In this document: positions 17,387 to 25,926 of the stretch, one piece after another
Layout: the number at the start of each line of letters is the position of its first letter
How positions within the stretch are numbered: the stretch's first letter is position 1
Source: an uncultured Clostridia bacterium
Lineage (GTDB): Bacteria; Bacillota; Clostridia; Christensenellales; UBA1242
Length of the DNA: 61,466 bases
NCBI GenBank assembly: GCA_945928645.1
Contig: CAMENR010000005.1
Span: 1 to 61,466 of the forward strand
Reading direction: 5' to 3'
Notes under the pieces: generated by a model
Database searches by the model: none
The model's input: only the letters and a program-made list of their open reading frames with translations
Told to the model about the DNA's origin: nothing
Translations under genes and position numbers: made by a program

Positions 17387-18040
17387 ATGGAATTTAATTA
17401 CATAGATAGGACAAAGAAAATTACAGACGACGAAATTATAAATGATGTTTTATATGTAAAAAATATCTTATTAAAAAAGGACAAAATTACCTCTCGGGAA
17501 TATTTTCAATTCTCTAAATTCGGTAAAAAGGCAATAACAAATCATTTTGGTTCATGGAATAATCTATTAGAAAGAGCAAATATAGAAAAAACAAGAAAAT
17601 ATAAACATCTTTCAAAAGAAGAAATCTTTATTCTAATAGAAGAAATTTGGTTAAAACTAAAAAAGCAACCTACCATTCGTGAATTTGAGGAATTTACTCC
17701 ACACACCAAAAAAATCATTCTCAATAAATTTGGTAAATGGTCTATTTGTTTAAAAGAATTTGTCAAATGGGAAGAAAATAGAAGCTCTAACTTTGATAGT
17801 TTTGACTTTACAATAAAGCATAAAACTCCTAGGGAACCATCAAAAAGTTTAAGATATGATGTGTTAAAAAGAGATAATTTTAAGTGTGTAATTTGTGGGA
17901 AAAGTCCTGTTACAAACCCAAATATAGAACTTCATATAGATCATATAATTCCATATTCTTGTGGAGGAGAAACAATAATTTGCAACTTACAAACATTATG
18001 TTCTGAATGTAATTTAGGAAAGAGCAATAAAAAAGACTAA
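17387..18040 (+). CDS. HNH endonuclease with two homing-type repeats
   Basis: A 217 aa protein. The N-terminal half has two copies (about 13-66 and 76-129) of a helical repeat with FGSWNNLLERA / FGKWSICLKEF. This matches the homing-endonuclease-associated repeat (HNR) that binds DNA. The C-terminal HNH nuclease has zinc cysteines CVIC (167-170) and CSEC (205-208), HIDHIIP (183-189) and a downstream Asn (200), so the active site looks intact. The gene is free-standing, with its own promoter, ribosome site and terminator, and has higher AT than its neighbours. It is probably a mobile or recently acquired nuclease rather than part of a restriction system, as no methylase is adjacent. Confidence 0.85.
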   Translation: MEFNYIDRTKKITDDEIINDVLYVKNILLKKDKITSREYFQFSKFGKKAITNHFGSWNNLLERANIEKTRKYKHLSKEEIFILIEEIWLKLKKQPTIREFEEFTPHTKKIILNKFGKWSICLKEFVKWEENRSSNFDSFDFTIKHKTPREPSKSLRYDVLKRDNFKCVICGKSPVTNPNIELHIDHIIPYSCGGETIICNLQTLCSECNLGKSNKKD

Positions 18041-18063
18041 AAATAATATTTAGTCTTTTTTTA
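18031..18063 (+). terminator. Terminator of the HNH gene
   Basis: AAAAGACTAAA / TTTAGTCTTTT stem overlapping the stop codon, 7-nt loop, then T-run. Confidence 0.8.
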
Positions 18064-18277
18064 TTACACTAGTTTCAGAAGTTTACAACCTTAGTCCTTT
18101 TTTTGTAATCATATAACAATTTTATTTCTCTACTAATTATATGCAAAACCACTTTAACTTATAATTATATACACTTTTTTTTGCCTTTATATATCAAATT
18201 ATCCATTTATATACAATTGCATTTCTGTAAAAATGATATTTTACTTTATATTTAATTTTATAAATAATAGATTTTTC

Positions 18278-19390
18278 CTAACTTTCAAATTCATTATAAA
18301 TTTGTTCTAGTTCGCTTTTCACATTGTCTATTGAATATTTTTGCGACATTTTGAGGCTTTCCTTGCCCATTTTGCTTCTCAATTCTTTATCATCACACAG
18401 TCTGCCGAGTCTATCCGCAAATCCGTCTACGTCATCTTTCTCGCATACAAAGCCATTCTTGCCGTCTTCTATCAAATCTCTTATCCCACGAACATTGCTA
18501 CCCACAATAGGCACACCAAAGTTCATTGACTCTATAACGGATAAAGCCAAACCCTCCCTGTGAGAAGCCAAAAAGAAAACATCACTTGCACTCATAATAT
18601 TACCAACATTCTTCACATAACCCAAAAATTTTACCTTGTCGTCCAGCCCAAGTTTGTGTGCATACTCCTTCATATTCTCCATCTCACTGCCAGTGCCACA
18701 AATTATGTATTTTATGTTTTTATCCGCCAATTTTGCTATTGCACCTAGCATTGTTGGATAATTTTTTCTTTTTATAAATTCTGCAACCGTCAGCACCACG
18801 AATTCGTCTTTCAAGCCTAAATCTAGCCTTGCCTGATCTCTTGGTTTTGCATTGTCAATTTTTTTATTATCCACTCCAATACCAGATATTTTATATTTTT
18901 TCTTTGCCTTCCAGTTTTTGCAGGCAGAAAAATCTTCATCGTTAATAGTTATCAAAACATCAGTATATTTTGCAAGATACCTTTCTACATTCCTAAACAC
19001 AAAATTCTTAATCTTACTCCCACCTTTTAGAAATGCAAATCCATGTGCTGTATAAAAGCAAGGAATTTTATATTTTTTAGCAAGAAGTCTTCCCATCAAT
19101 CCTCCAACCGGCTGTTGAGAATAAATCAAATCAAAATTATTTTCTTTCTGCAATTTACACAACTCTCGATATGCCTTTATATTGCGAGGCTTAAAAGGAT
19201 TTCTGGCAAAATTTATTTCGTGCATTTTTAGGTTATATTTATCTTTCAATTCGTCAAACCAAAATCCAGTTTTTGCACAAACACACTCCACCTCATTGTA
19301 TTGTTGCAAAAATTGTATATGTGGTATCAAAAATTGCCAAATCATATTATCTGTGGTTGTAATAACCAATATTTTCTTATTTTTTATCAT
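18278..19390 (-). CDS. Family 4 glycosyltransferase
   Basis: A 370 aa GT-B fold glycosyltransferase that probably transfers a sugar during capsule or exopolysaccharide synthesis. The N-terminal domain has FDLIYSQQPVGGLMGRLLAKK and FYTAHGFAFLKGG. The C-terminal donor-binding domain has VLTVAEFIKRKNYPTMLGAIA and ASHREGLALSVIESMNFGVPIVGSNVRGIRDLIEDGKNGF, the GT4 E-x7-E motif region. It resembles EpsD/CapM-type enzymes. No other polysaccharide gene is nearby, so the product is unknown. A GAGG site sits 12 nt before the ATG. Confidence 0.88.
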   Translation of the reverse strand: MIKNKKILVITTTDNMIWQFLIPHIQFLQQYNEVECVCAKTGFWFDELKDKYNLKMHEINFARNPFKPRNIKAYRELCKLQKENNFDLIYSQQPVGGLMGRLLAKKYKIPCFYTAHGFAFLKGGSKIKNFVFRNVERYLAKYTDVLITINDEDFSACKNWKAKKKYKISGIGVDNKKIDNAKPRDQARLDLGLKDEFVVLTVAEFIKRKNYPTMLGAIAKLADKNIKYIICGTGSEMENMKEYAHKLGLDDKVKFLGYVKNVGNIMSASDVFFLASHREGLALSVIESMNFGVPIVGSNVRGIRDLIEDGKNGFVCEKDDVDGFADRLGRLCDDKELRSKMGKESLKMSQKYSIDNVKSELEQIYNEFES

Positions 19391-19764
19391 AAAATTTCTA
19401 AACCTCGCTTATTTACATTTATTCACGAAATATTTTTAACCAAAAAGCCTCTATATAACTATTCACTATTTTTTCAGAAACAAAATATTAAACTACATTT
19501 TTTACATTATAGATAATTAACAAAAGTTAGTAAAATAACAGAAAGTAGCAAATATAAATAGTGAATATACTATAAAACAATTAATAATCAAATATGCATT
19601 ATATTTGTTAGACAACGTTTCACTTATAATTGCTACAATTATGATTATCAGTGCAATATATCAATTATTTTTTATAATATTTTCAAATTTGCTTAGTTAT
19701 TTCAAATATTTATTTTATTATTTACAATTATTTTCTATCCTAGCACTCATTTTGCAAATATTTG
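19391..19764. other. AT-rich spacer with paired 12-bp inverted repeat
   Basis: The 374-bp gap between argS and the GT4 gene codes for nothing convincing. It holds a perfect 12-bp inverted repeat, TATTCACTATTT (19460-19471) and AAATAGTGAATA (19556-19567), and a small palindrome ATAATTG-cta-CAATTAT near 19630-19650. Confidence 0.5.
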
Positions 19765-21555
19765 TTACATTTTCTCTGGAGTGCCCACAGAAATACATTC
19801 CAGTGCATTTTTTATCACTGTCTTGACACAACTAACAAAAGCCATCATTTTTTTGCTATAGGATAAATTGTCAGCATCAATCAATTTGTCTTCTGCGCTC
19901 CATAGCGAATGGAATAAGGATGCCAATTCTTTAACATAATCTACAATCATATGAGTGGCTCTTTTGTTGGCAGAAATCTGAATAACTTGTGGATATTTTG
20001 CAAGAAAAACCACTATATCCTTTATTTGCTTTGATGCACTATTCATAAAGCCAGCAAAGTCTTCTAGTGAAAAAACATAGTCCTTGCCAAACTTTTGCTT
20101 AAAATTCCTTAATGCAGAATTAGCCCTAACATAAGCATATTGTATGTAATAAACAATATTATCCTTAGATTTTTCTTTAATCTTCACAAGGTCAAAAGTC
20201 ATTTGAGTTTCAGCGCTTTTGGAAAGCATAAAAAGTTTTAATTCGTCTATATTTACTTCTTTTGCCACATCTCGCAAAAGCACAAAAGTCCCCTTTCTTT
20301 TGGACATTTTGAAAGGTTCTCCATTCTTTTCTAATGCAACCATTTGGCACAACAGCACTTGTAACTTTGCATTTCCGTCACTAACTGCTTCCACTGCCCC
20401 AGAAATTCTCTTGATATAACCACCATGATCTGCACCCAATATATTTATCATAGTGCGATATCCCCTATCATACTTATCTTTGTGATAGGCAATATCCGAT
20501 GCAAAATAAGTAGTCGTTCCATCAGGTCTTGCAACAACCCTATCCTTATCATCACCAAAAGCAGTAGAACGGAAAAGTGTCTGAGGTTGGTCAGAATATT
20601 TCGATTCCTCCTGTTCTTCTTCATTGGCACTTTTGCCAATAGGTGCAGAAAGTTTGCCCTTATAAACCAGGCTTACTTCTTTCTTTTCGCCATTTTCATC
20701 TTCAATCTGCACATATTTTTTGCTTAACATATCTAGCACTTTGTCAATCTTCCCTTCTTCCACAATCTGTGTTTCAGAAGTAAAATTGTCAAATTCCAGC
20801 CCCAATAATTTTAAGTCGGATTTTATTATATCCAACATTCCGTCCACACACTCTACCTTAAGCCTTTTGTAAAAATCCTCCTCGTTAAGACCTACAAATT
20901 GATTACCATATTTTTTTGCAATCAACTTTGCATAATCAACAAGATAATCTCCCGGATAACACCCTTCTGGCACATTTTCGCCCTTATGAAGCCCAAAAAC
21001 TTGTTCATATCTAAACTGAATAGACTTCAACATCGTGCCAATCTGAACACCATAATCATTGACATAATACTCTTTAGTAACTTCAAAACCTGCCTTTTGC
21101 ATAAGTTTTGAAAGCGCCAGCCCCAAAATTGCCCCTCTGCAATGCCCCACATGAAGAGGGCCTGTTGGATTGGCAGAAACAAATTCTAGTAGCACCTTTT
21201 CCTTCTTTTCCCCATCTCCAAAATGATTTCCTTCGGCGATTATATCACTCAAAAATTTTTCCCAAAGTTTCCCCGTAAAAACAAGATTTATGTATGCTCC
21301 AGCCACTTTAACACTATCTATATACTCAATCTTCTCCATTTCTTTTGCAAGTTCTTGAGCCAAATCCGTAGGTTTTTTACCACTTGCCTTTGCAAAAACC
21401 ATTGATGCATTCGTCGAAAAATCACACCCCGTTTCCATTGGAGGGATAACAAATTTCACAGCACCAGCAAGTTTTGGATTTTGAGAATATACCTCGCCCA
21501 AATACCCTGCAATCACCTTTGTCAAATCTTTTGAAACCTTGCTAAAAATATCCAT
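19765..21555 (-). CDS. argS: Arginyl-tRNA synthetase
   Basis: Charges tRNA-Arg with arginine. The N-terminal additional domain (about 1-115) recognises the tRNA D-loop. The catalytic signature FVSANPTGPLHVGHCRGA includes HVGH (135-138), MSKRKG is the KMSKS counterpart, and the C-terminal DALR anticodon-binding domain has YIQYAYVRANSALRNF. The 596 aa length is slightly above average because of an acidic insert (EEEQEES). AGGAG precedes the ATG. Confidence 0.96.
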   Translation of the reverse strand: MDIFSKVSKDLTKVIAGYLGEVYSQNPKLAGAVKFVIPPMETGCDFSTNASMVFAKASGKKPTDLAQELAKEMEKIEYIDSVKVAGAYINLVFTGKLWEKFLSDIIAEGNHFGDGEKKEKVLLEFVSANPTGPLHVGHCRGAILGLALSKLMQKAGFEVTKEYYVNDYGVQIGTMLKSIQFRYEQVFGLHKGENVPEGCYPGDYLVDYAKLIAKKYGNQFVGLNEEDFYKRLKVECVDGMLDIIKSDLKLLGLEFDNFTSETQIVEEGKIDKVLDMLSKKYVQIEDENGEKKEVSLVYKGKLSAPIGKSANEEEQEESKYSDQPQTLFRSTAFGDDKDRVVARPDGTTTYFASDIAYHKDKYDRGYRTMINILGADHGGYIKRISGAVEAVSDGNAKLQVLLCQMVALEKNGEPFKMSKRKGTFVLLRDVAKEVNIDELKLFMLSKSAETQMTFDLVKIKEKSKDNIVYYIQYAYVRANSALRNFKQKFGKDYVFSLEDFAGFMNSASKQIKDIVVFLAKYPQVIQISANKRATHMIVDYVKELASLFHSLWSAEDKLIDADNLSYSKKMMAFVSCVKTVIKNALECISVGTPEKM

Positions 21556-21742
21556 CTTTCTTCTCCTAAATATCTCTTTATGCCAAAAATTTCAAAATAA
21601 TTGGCAAATATTTTTAAGTTTTTATACTGCATTTTTCCTATTAAATCAACTCTCTTATTATAGCAAATAAAAACATATCGTTTAGTTGACCTTGCTATAA
21701 ATCATATTTATCCACATTTTATTATCAATTGTGGATAACTTT

Positions 21743-22243
21743 TTACAAAATCGGCAAATCTATATCATCAGACGTTGCTTTTTCGATTTTTTTAATCGTT
21801 ACAAAATAAGAGTAACTATCCGACACCTTAACGCAAACTCTATCTCCCACTTTTTTGCCCAAAATTGCTTGTCCAAAAGGAGATTCCTTGCTGATAATTC
21901 CCTTGGAAGCATCATTTCGCATAGTTGTTGACAGTTGCACAACTTCTTCCTCATTTTCGTCTTCAAAAAACACTGTCACTTTGTCAAACATCCCCACTTC
22001 ATCTTTATTTGGGTCCAACTTGACTATTTTTGCAGTCTTTATCATCTCTCTTAAATATTCTATTCGGCCTTCATTCCTTCCTTTTTGGGCCCTCGCCGCA
22101 TGATACTCTGCATTTTCACTCAAATCCCCATGTGCCTTTGCCTCCACTATTGCTTGTGAAATCTGTGGCCTTATAACATTTATCCTATAGTCAATCTCTT
22201 CCTGCATTTGTCTTATATCATTTTCTGTAAGTTCATTATACAT
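21743..22243 (-). CDS. greA: Transcription elongation factor GreA
   Basis: Rescues backtracked RNA polymerase by stimulating transcript cleavage. The N-terminal coiled coil carries GDLSENAEYHAAR, whose Asp and Glu sit at the tip and reach the polymerase active site, and the C-terminal FKBP-like domain contains SPFGQAILGKKVGDRV. The 166 aa length is typical. It lies 7 nt downstream of tcdA and is probably co-transcribed with it. Confidence 0.94.
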   Translation of the reverse strand: MYNELTENDIRQMQEEIDYRINVIRPQISQAIVEAKAHGDLSENAEYHAARAQKGRNEGRIEYLREMIKTAKIVKLDPNKDEVGMFDKVTVFFEDENEEEVVQLSTTMRNDASKGIISKESPFGQAILGKKVGDRVCVKVSDSYSYFVTIKKIEKATSDDIDLPIL

Positions 22244-22250
22244 CTTACAC

Positions 22251-22928
22251 CTACCTTTCCAAAATTTTATTGATTACATAACTCACCATAACCCCGGCGC
22301 ACATCAGTGGATAATAAACCACACTCCCCAATGCGCCTGTTTTTTCGGTTGGCTCTTTGGTATAGCATACATCAATATCAGAATCAATACCTTCCTTTTT
22401 AAGTTCACTTCTGAGTTTTCTTGCCAGGCCATCATAACTGGTTTTCCATAAATTTTCCACTTGAAAATATGGCATTTTTGCTCTGTTTCCAGTCCCCATA
22501 GCACAAAGGAGTGGGATATTCTTTTGCTTACAAAATTTTATAACCTCAATCTTTGCTGAAATATCATCTATTGCATCAATCACATAATCATATTTTTCAC
22601 ACAAAATTGTTGAAATATTTTCTCTATTTACCTTTGCATTTATAGCAAAAACTTCACAATTTGGATTGATCTGGGCTATTCTTTCTTTAGCAACAAAACA
22701 TTTTTGCTTGCCAAGAGTGGTTGTTAACGCCAAAATCTGCCTATTCAAATTGGTTTGGTCAAATATATCAAAGTCTACCACAGTTAGTTTTCCCACTCCC
22801 AATCTTGCCAACATTTCCACCACATATCCACCAACTCCGCCTGCTCCTAGCACAGCAATATGACAATTCTTTATCTTGGGATAATCTTCGCCAACTACCA
22901 ATTTTGTTCTATCTTCCATTTCTCCCAT
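22251..22928 (-). CDS. tcdA: tRNA threonylcarbamoyladenosine dehydratase TcdA
   Basis: An E1-like ATP-dependent enzyme that cyclises t6A37 of tRNA to ct6A. The ThiF nucleotide fold has LGAGGVGGYVVE (27-38), DFDIFDQTNLNRQ with the Asp, Asn and Arg of the ATP site, and VIDAIDDISAK. The C-terminal AMGTGNRAKMPYF and LGSVVYYP are typical of TcdA/YgdL. At 225 aa it is a little short of E. coli TcdA. AGGAG precedes the ATG, and greA follows. Confidence 0.88.
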   Translation of the reverse strand: MGEMEDRTKLVVGEDYPKIKNCHIAVLGAGGVGGYVVEMLARLGVGKLTVVDFDIFDQTNLNRQILALTTTLGKQKCFVAKERIAQINPNCEVFAINAKVNRENISTILCEKYDYVIDAIDDISAKIEVIKFCKQKNIPLLCAMGTGNRAKMPYFQVENLWKTSYDGLARKLRSELKKEGIDSDIDVCYTKEPTEKTGALGSVVYYPLMCAGVMVSYVINKILER

Positions 22929-23197
22929 TATTTTCTCCTAAATGTTTTTACAAAGACTTTATCAAAAAAAATTAAATCAATATATGTCGTTTTGACAATT
23001 ACAACTACATAACCTGTTAATTTATATTTTATACTTTTCGCTATTTATCCAACTTATAGCAAATATCTACTTATTAGATTTTGCATAAGATTATTTTTAT
23101 AATTCATTTTTGTGTAATTTCATAACACTCTATTATTTTTTTTTGCAAATATTATTTTGAAACATTTTTTGCATAAATTTTTTATTCTCAAGTAAAA

Positions 23198-24967
23198 TTA
23201 AATTTTGAAATAAGTTTTTGCAAATCTAATTTTACCCTTGGTTGCCTGTGGGTATCTCAAAGTTAAATCAAACCATAGTCCTTTGTCCAACACTGACTTC
23301 TCTCTAGTAAAGGCATAAAATGTTCTTGCACCATGATAGTTGCCCATTCCACTTTGACCAACTCCACCAAAAGGCAATTTTTCTTCTGTAAAATGCATAA
23401 TGGTATCGTTAATACACCCACCACCAAACGCAATTTGTGTTTTTACCTTTTCTATAGCCTCTTTATCTTTACCAAAATAATACAATGCCAGAGGCTTATC
23501 AATCGACCTAAATTTTCTTATTACATCATCAAGATCGTCAAATGTCAAAACCGGCATAATTGGGCCAAAAACCTCTTCTTGCATTATCTTGTTATCCCAA
23601 TCTATCCCCGTTAGCAATGTTGGCTCTATAACCTGTCCGTGAGCTTTGCCACCGCACTCAACAACTCCTTCTTTCATAAGGTTTTGTAGTCTTAACACAT
23701 CAGATTTCTTGACAATCTTCACAAAAGTTGGCAAAAATTCTTCTTTTTGCGCATCCAAATGATGTTCGTAATAAAATTTGCCAATCCACTTCTTTGCACT
23801 TTCTACAAATTTATCCTTAATTTCACTATGCACCAAAACATAATCAGGAGCAACACATGTTTGCCCTGCATTGAGAAATTTTCCCCAAACAACACGTTTT
23901 GCAGAAAGGTCAATATTGGCATCTTTATCCACAATACAAGGGCTTTTGCCTCCAAGTTCTAGTATCATTGGAGTCAAATACTTTGCTTGTTTTTCCGCAA
24001 TTTCTTTTGCTTTTTTTGGCGAGCCTGTATAGAAAATAAAGTCAAATTTTGTATCAAAAATGTCAGAAATTTCTTCTTCATTTGTTACAATATACACATA
24101 GTCTTCGTCAAATATGCTTAGCATTTTTTTGATAACTTTAGTTATGTTTGGAGTGTTCCTAGATGGTTTAACTATCGCAGTGTTTCCTCCAGCAATAGCC
24201 CCAATCAGTGGGACAAGTGTCAGTTGAAGTGGATAATTCCAAGGCGAAGCAATCATCACCACGCCATATGGGTCCCGCAAAACATACCCTTTAGACGGAA
24301 AATTAGCAAGAGATGTGCGCACTTTTTTTGGTTTTGCCAATCGAATAAGGTTTGAAATGGTATAATTCAACTCTTTCATAACTATTCCTAGTTCAGTGAG
24401 AACAACATCAAACTCCAACTTGTTAAGATCTTGTCTAAACGCAGAGCAGATTTGGTCATAATATGCTTTTATTTGCAGTCTTAATCTTTTGAGTTGCAAA
24501 AGTCTGAAGTTTACATCAAGAGTCTTATTTGTTTCAAAAAATTTTCTTTGCCTTGCAACAACCTTTCCCAACGGAGAAGAAATGTCATTGTCTTCATTTT
24601 TTTCAGCATTTGATATTTTTTCTTGCTTATTAAGCCCAGTAGATTGGTCTTCTTTTGATAAATTTTTCTCCAAAGGATCTTCTTTGATTTCTTTTTGTTG
24701 TTCAGAGGTTTTCTCTTCTCCTTTTGCAGACTTGCTATCTTCTTTATTATCAGAATTATCATATTTAAGAGGTTTTTCTGCAACAGAAGGTTTAATAATA
24801 TCCTCTTTATCCATTTGCTTTTCTCTAGTATTATCTTTTTGTTGCCCAACAGCGAGATTTGTTTCTTCATTTTTTTTAACGCTTTCCCCAGTTGAAATTT
24901 TTTGCTTATCCTCTTTCATCTTTTTTCCCATCTCACTATTTTTCAAATTAGAATTGTTATTTTTCAT
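23198..24967 (-). CDS. Aldehyde dehydrogenase (ALDH3-type) with long charged N-terminal tail
   Basis: Oxidises aldehydes to acids with NAD(P). The catalytic domain (about 132-589) has SPWNYPL with Asn244, LELGGKSP with Glu337 and NAGQTCVAPDYV with Cys371, and ends in a hydrophobic LTLRYPQATKGKI tail like membrane-associated ALDH3 enzymes. The first 130 residues are an unusual Lys/Glu/Asp/Asn low-complexity extension, predicted disordered, not found in ordinary members. The ATG overlaps the end of the marR-like gene by 11 bp and its GGAG lies inside that gene, so expression is coupled and the long N-terminus is real. Confidence 0.88.
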   Translation of the reverse strand: MKNNNSNLKNSEMGKKMKEDKQKISTGESVKKNEETNLAVGQQKDNTREKQMDKEDIIKPSVAEKPLKYDNSDNKEDSKSAKGEEKTSEQQKEIKEDPLEKNLSKEDQSTGLNKQEKISNAEKNEDNDISSPLGKVVARQRKFFETNKTLDVNFRLLQLKRLRLQIKAYYDQICSAFRQDLNKLEFDVVLTELGIVMKELNYTISNLIRLAKPKKVRTSLANFPSKGYVLRDPYGVVMIASPWNYPLQLTLVPLIGAIAGGNTAIVKPSRNTPNITKVIKKMLSIFDEDYVYIVTNEEEISDIFDTKFDFIFYTGSPKKAKEIAEKQAKYLTPMILELGGKSPCIVDKDANIDLSAKRVVWGKFLNAGQTCVAPDYVLVHSEIKDKFVESAKKWIGKFYYEHHLDAQKEEFLPTFVKIVKKSDVLRLQNLMKEGVVECGGKAHGQVIEPTLLTGIDWDNKIMQEEVFGPIMPVLTFDDLDDVIRKFRSIDKPLALYYFGKDKEAIEKVKTQIAFGGGCINDTIMHFTEEKLPFGGVGQSGMGNYHGARTFYAFTREKSVLDKGLWFDLTLRYPQATKGKIRFAKTYFKI

Positions 24968-25397
24968 TTACTTCTCCTTTTGAAATATCCAGAATTTGAT
25001 TAAGATTTTCTACAGATTGTAATAAAACATCAATTTTTTGTGTATTTAATTTTTTCACTATAACCTCTTCAATGTTTGCCAAACAAGAAAAAATATACTT
25101 TTCTCCGCCCTTCGTAAGCGAGTAATATATCACCCTCTTGTCATTCTCGTCTGGAATCGAGCAAATCTTATTTTCATTTTCCAATTCCCTACAAAACTTA
25201 GCAACATTAGACTTTGCCAGCAACAAACTCTCTACCAACTGAGTGGGTGAAACTTGCTTCTTTTCTTGTATGCAGAGCAAAATCTTAAATTTTAGTGAAA
25301 ATACTTCCCTTTCTAGTTTAGGATCAAAACTCTTAAAAAATGTTTCCATTTTTTGACTCAACCGAACTAGACTCTTGCTTGTTTCAAACGCCAACAT
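24957..25397 (-). CDS. MarR-family regulator
   Basis: A 146 aa winged-helix repressor. The region VSPTQLVESLLLAKSNVAKFCRELENENKI is the helix-turn-helix, and DENDKRVIYYSLTKGGEKYI is the wing with the usual Asp-Arg pair. It heads a two-gene operon with the aldehyde dehydrogenase, which it probably controls, perhaps in response to aldehydes or phenolic compounds. A palindrome in its own promoter suggests autoregulation. Confidence 0.85.
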   Translation of the reverse strand: MLAFETSKSLVRLSQKMETFFKSFDPKLEREVFSLKFKILLCIQEKKQVSPTQLVESLLLAKSNVAKFCRELENENKICSIPDENDKRVIYYSLTKGGEKYIFSCLANIEEVIVKKLNTQKIDVLLQSVENLNQILDISKGEVNEK

Positions 25398-25461
25398 ATT
25401 TCCCCCAACATAATTAAAAATAATTATCCAAAAATATTAGTAATAACAATATAACAACTAT

Positions 25462-25490
25462 ATTTTATCACTGACATTTCAATGTGTCAA
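25462..25490 (-). promoter_or_regulatory. Promoter and candidate operator of the marR-ALDH operon
   Basis: Minus-strand TTGACA (25490-25485), 17-bp spacer, TAAAAT (25467-25462). The palindrome TGACA-N8-TGTCA (25472-25489) overlaps the -35 box and spacer, a good position for repressor binding. Confidence 0.6.
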
Positions 25491-25720
25491 TTTTATTGAA
25501 TAGCATTGAGAAGATTTTTTGTATAGCGCAAAGTTTTTGTTGCAAAAAAAGCCAAAATGTAGTATATTTATCGTGTAATAAGTTTAGGTGCAACAAAAAT
25601 TTTTATTATTTACAATTAAACTGCCCAATTGTTTTAGCCTTCGACAAAACGAATATTTGTTTGACTAATAAAAATTCTTATTACATGATACTAATATTTG
25701 CAACAACTTATTGATAATAT
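25491..25720. other. Spacer before tRNA-Ser
   Basis: Together with the marR promoter this fills the 323-bp gap 25398-25720. It contains a perfect 10-bp inverted repeat TTTTTGTTGC (25534-25543) / GCAACAAAAA (25590-25599). A possible tRNA promoter, TTGACT near 25660 followed 17 bp later by CATGAT, also lies here. There is no coding sequence. Confidence 0.4.
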
Positions 25721-25809
25721 GGAGAGGTATCGAAGTGGTCATAACGGGGCTGACTCGAAATCAGTTAGGGAGCAATCCCACGTGGGTTCGAATCCCACCC
25801 TCTCTGCCA
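25721..25809 (+). tRNA. tRNA-Ser (anticodon CGA)
   Basis: A class II tRNA with a long variable arm (AGGGAGCAATCCCACG region). The acceptor stem is GGAGAGG with CCTCTCT, and the anticodon loop CTCGAAA gives CGA, reading UCG. The T-arm is GGGTTCGAATCCC, the discriminator G, and CCA is encoded (25807-25809). A terminator follows at once. Confidence 0.95.
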
Positions 25810-25812
25810 AAC

Positions 25813-25846
25813 AAAACTAATCTGAGTGTAAGCTCAGATTTTTTGT
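25813..25846 (+). terminator. Terminator after tRNA-Ser
   Basis: AATCTGAG / CTCAGATT stem (25819-25826 / 25833-25840) with a 6-nt loop and T6; flanking AACAAAA/TTTTGTT extends the pairing. Confidence 0.85.
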
Positions 25847-25879
25847 TAGTAGAGTGCGGTAGAGCTCAATAGAAAATAT

Positions 25880-25911
25880 AAAAACCACAAACATTTTAGT
25901 CTGTGGTTTTT
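25880..25911 (-). terminator. Terminator of the large lipoprotein gene
   Basis: Ten-bp stem AAAAACCACA / TGTGGTTTTT with a 12-nt loop, placed just after the stop of the minus-strand gene and ending in T-rich sequence on that strand. Confidence 0.75.
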
Positions 25912-25926
25912 AGTAGATAGTTAGAT

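Noticed and set aside
19605..19826. 73-codon plus-strand frame at the argS 3' end
   Set aside because: It runs antisense into argS and lacks a ribosome site; the hydrophobic content comes from AT-rich sequence.
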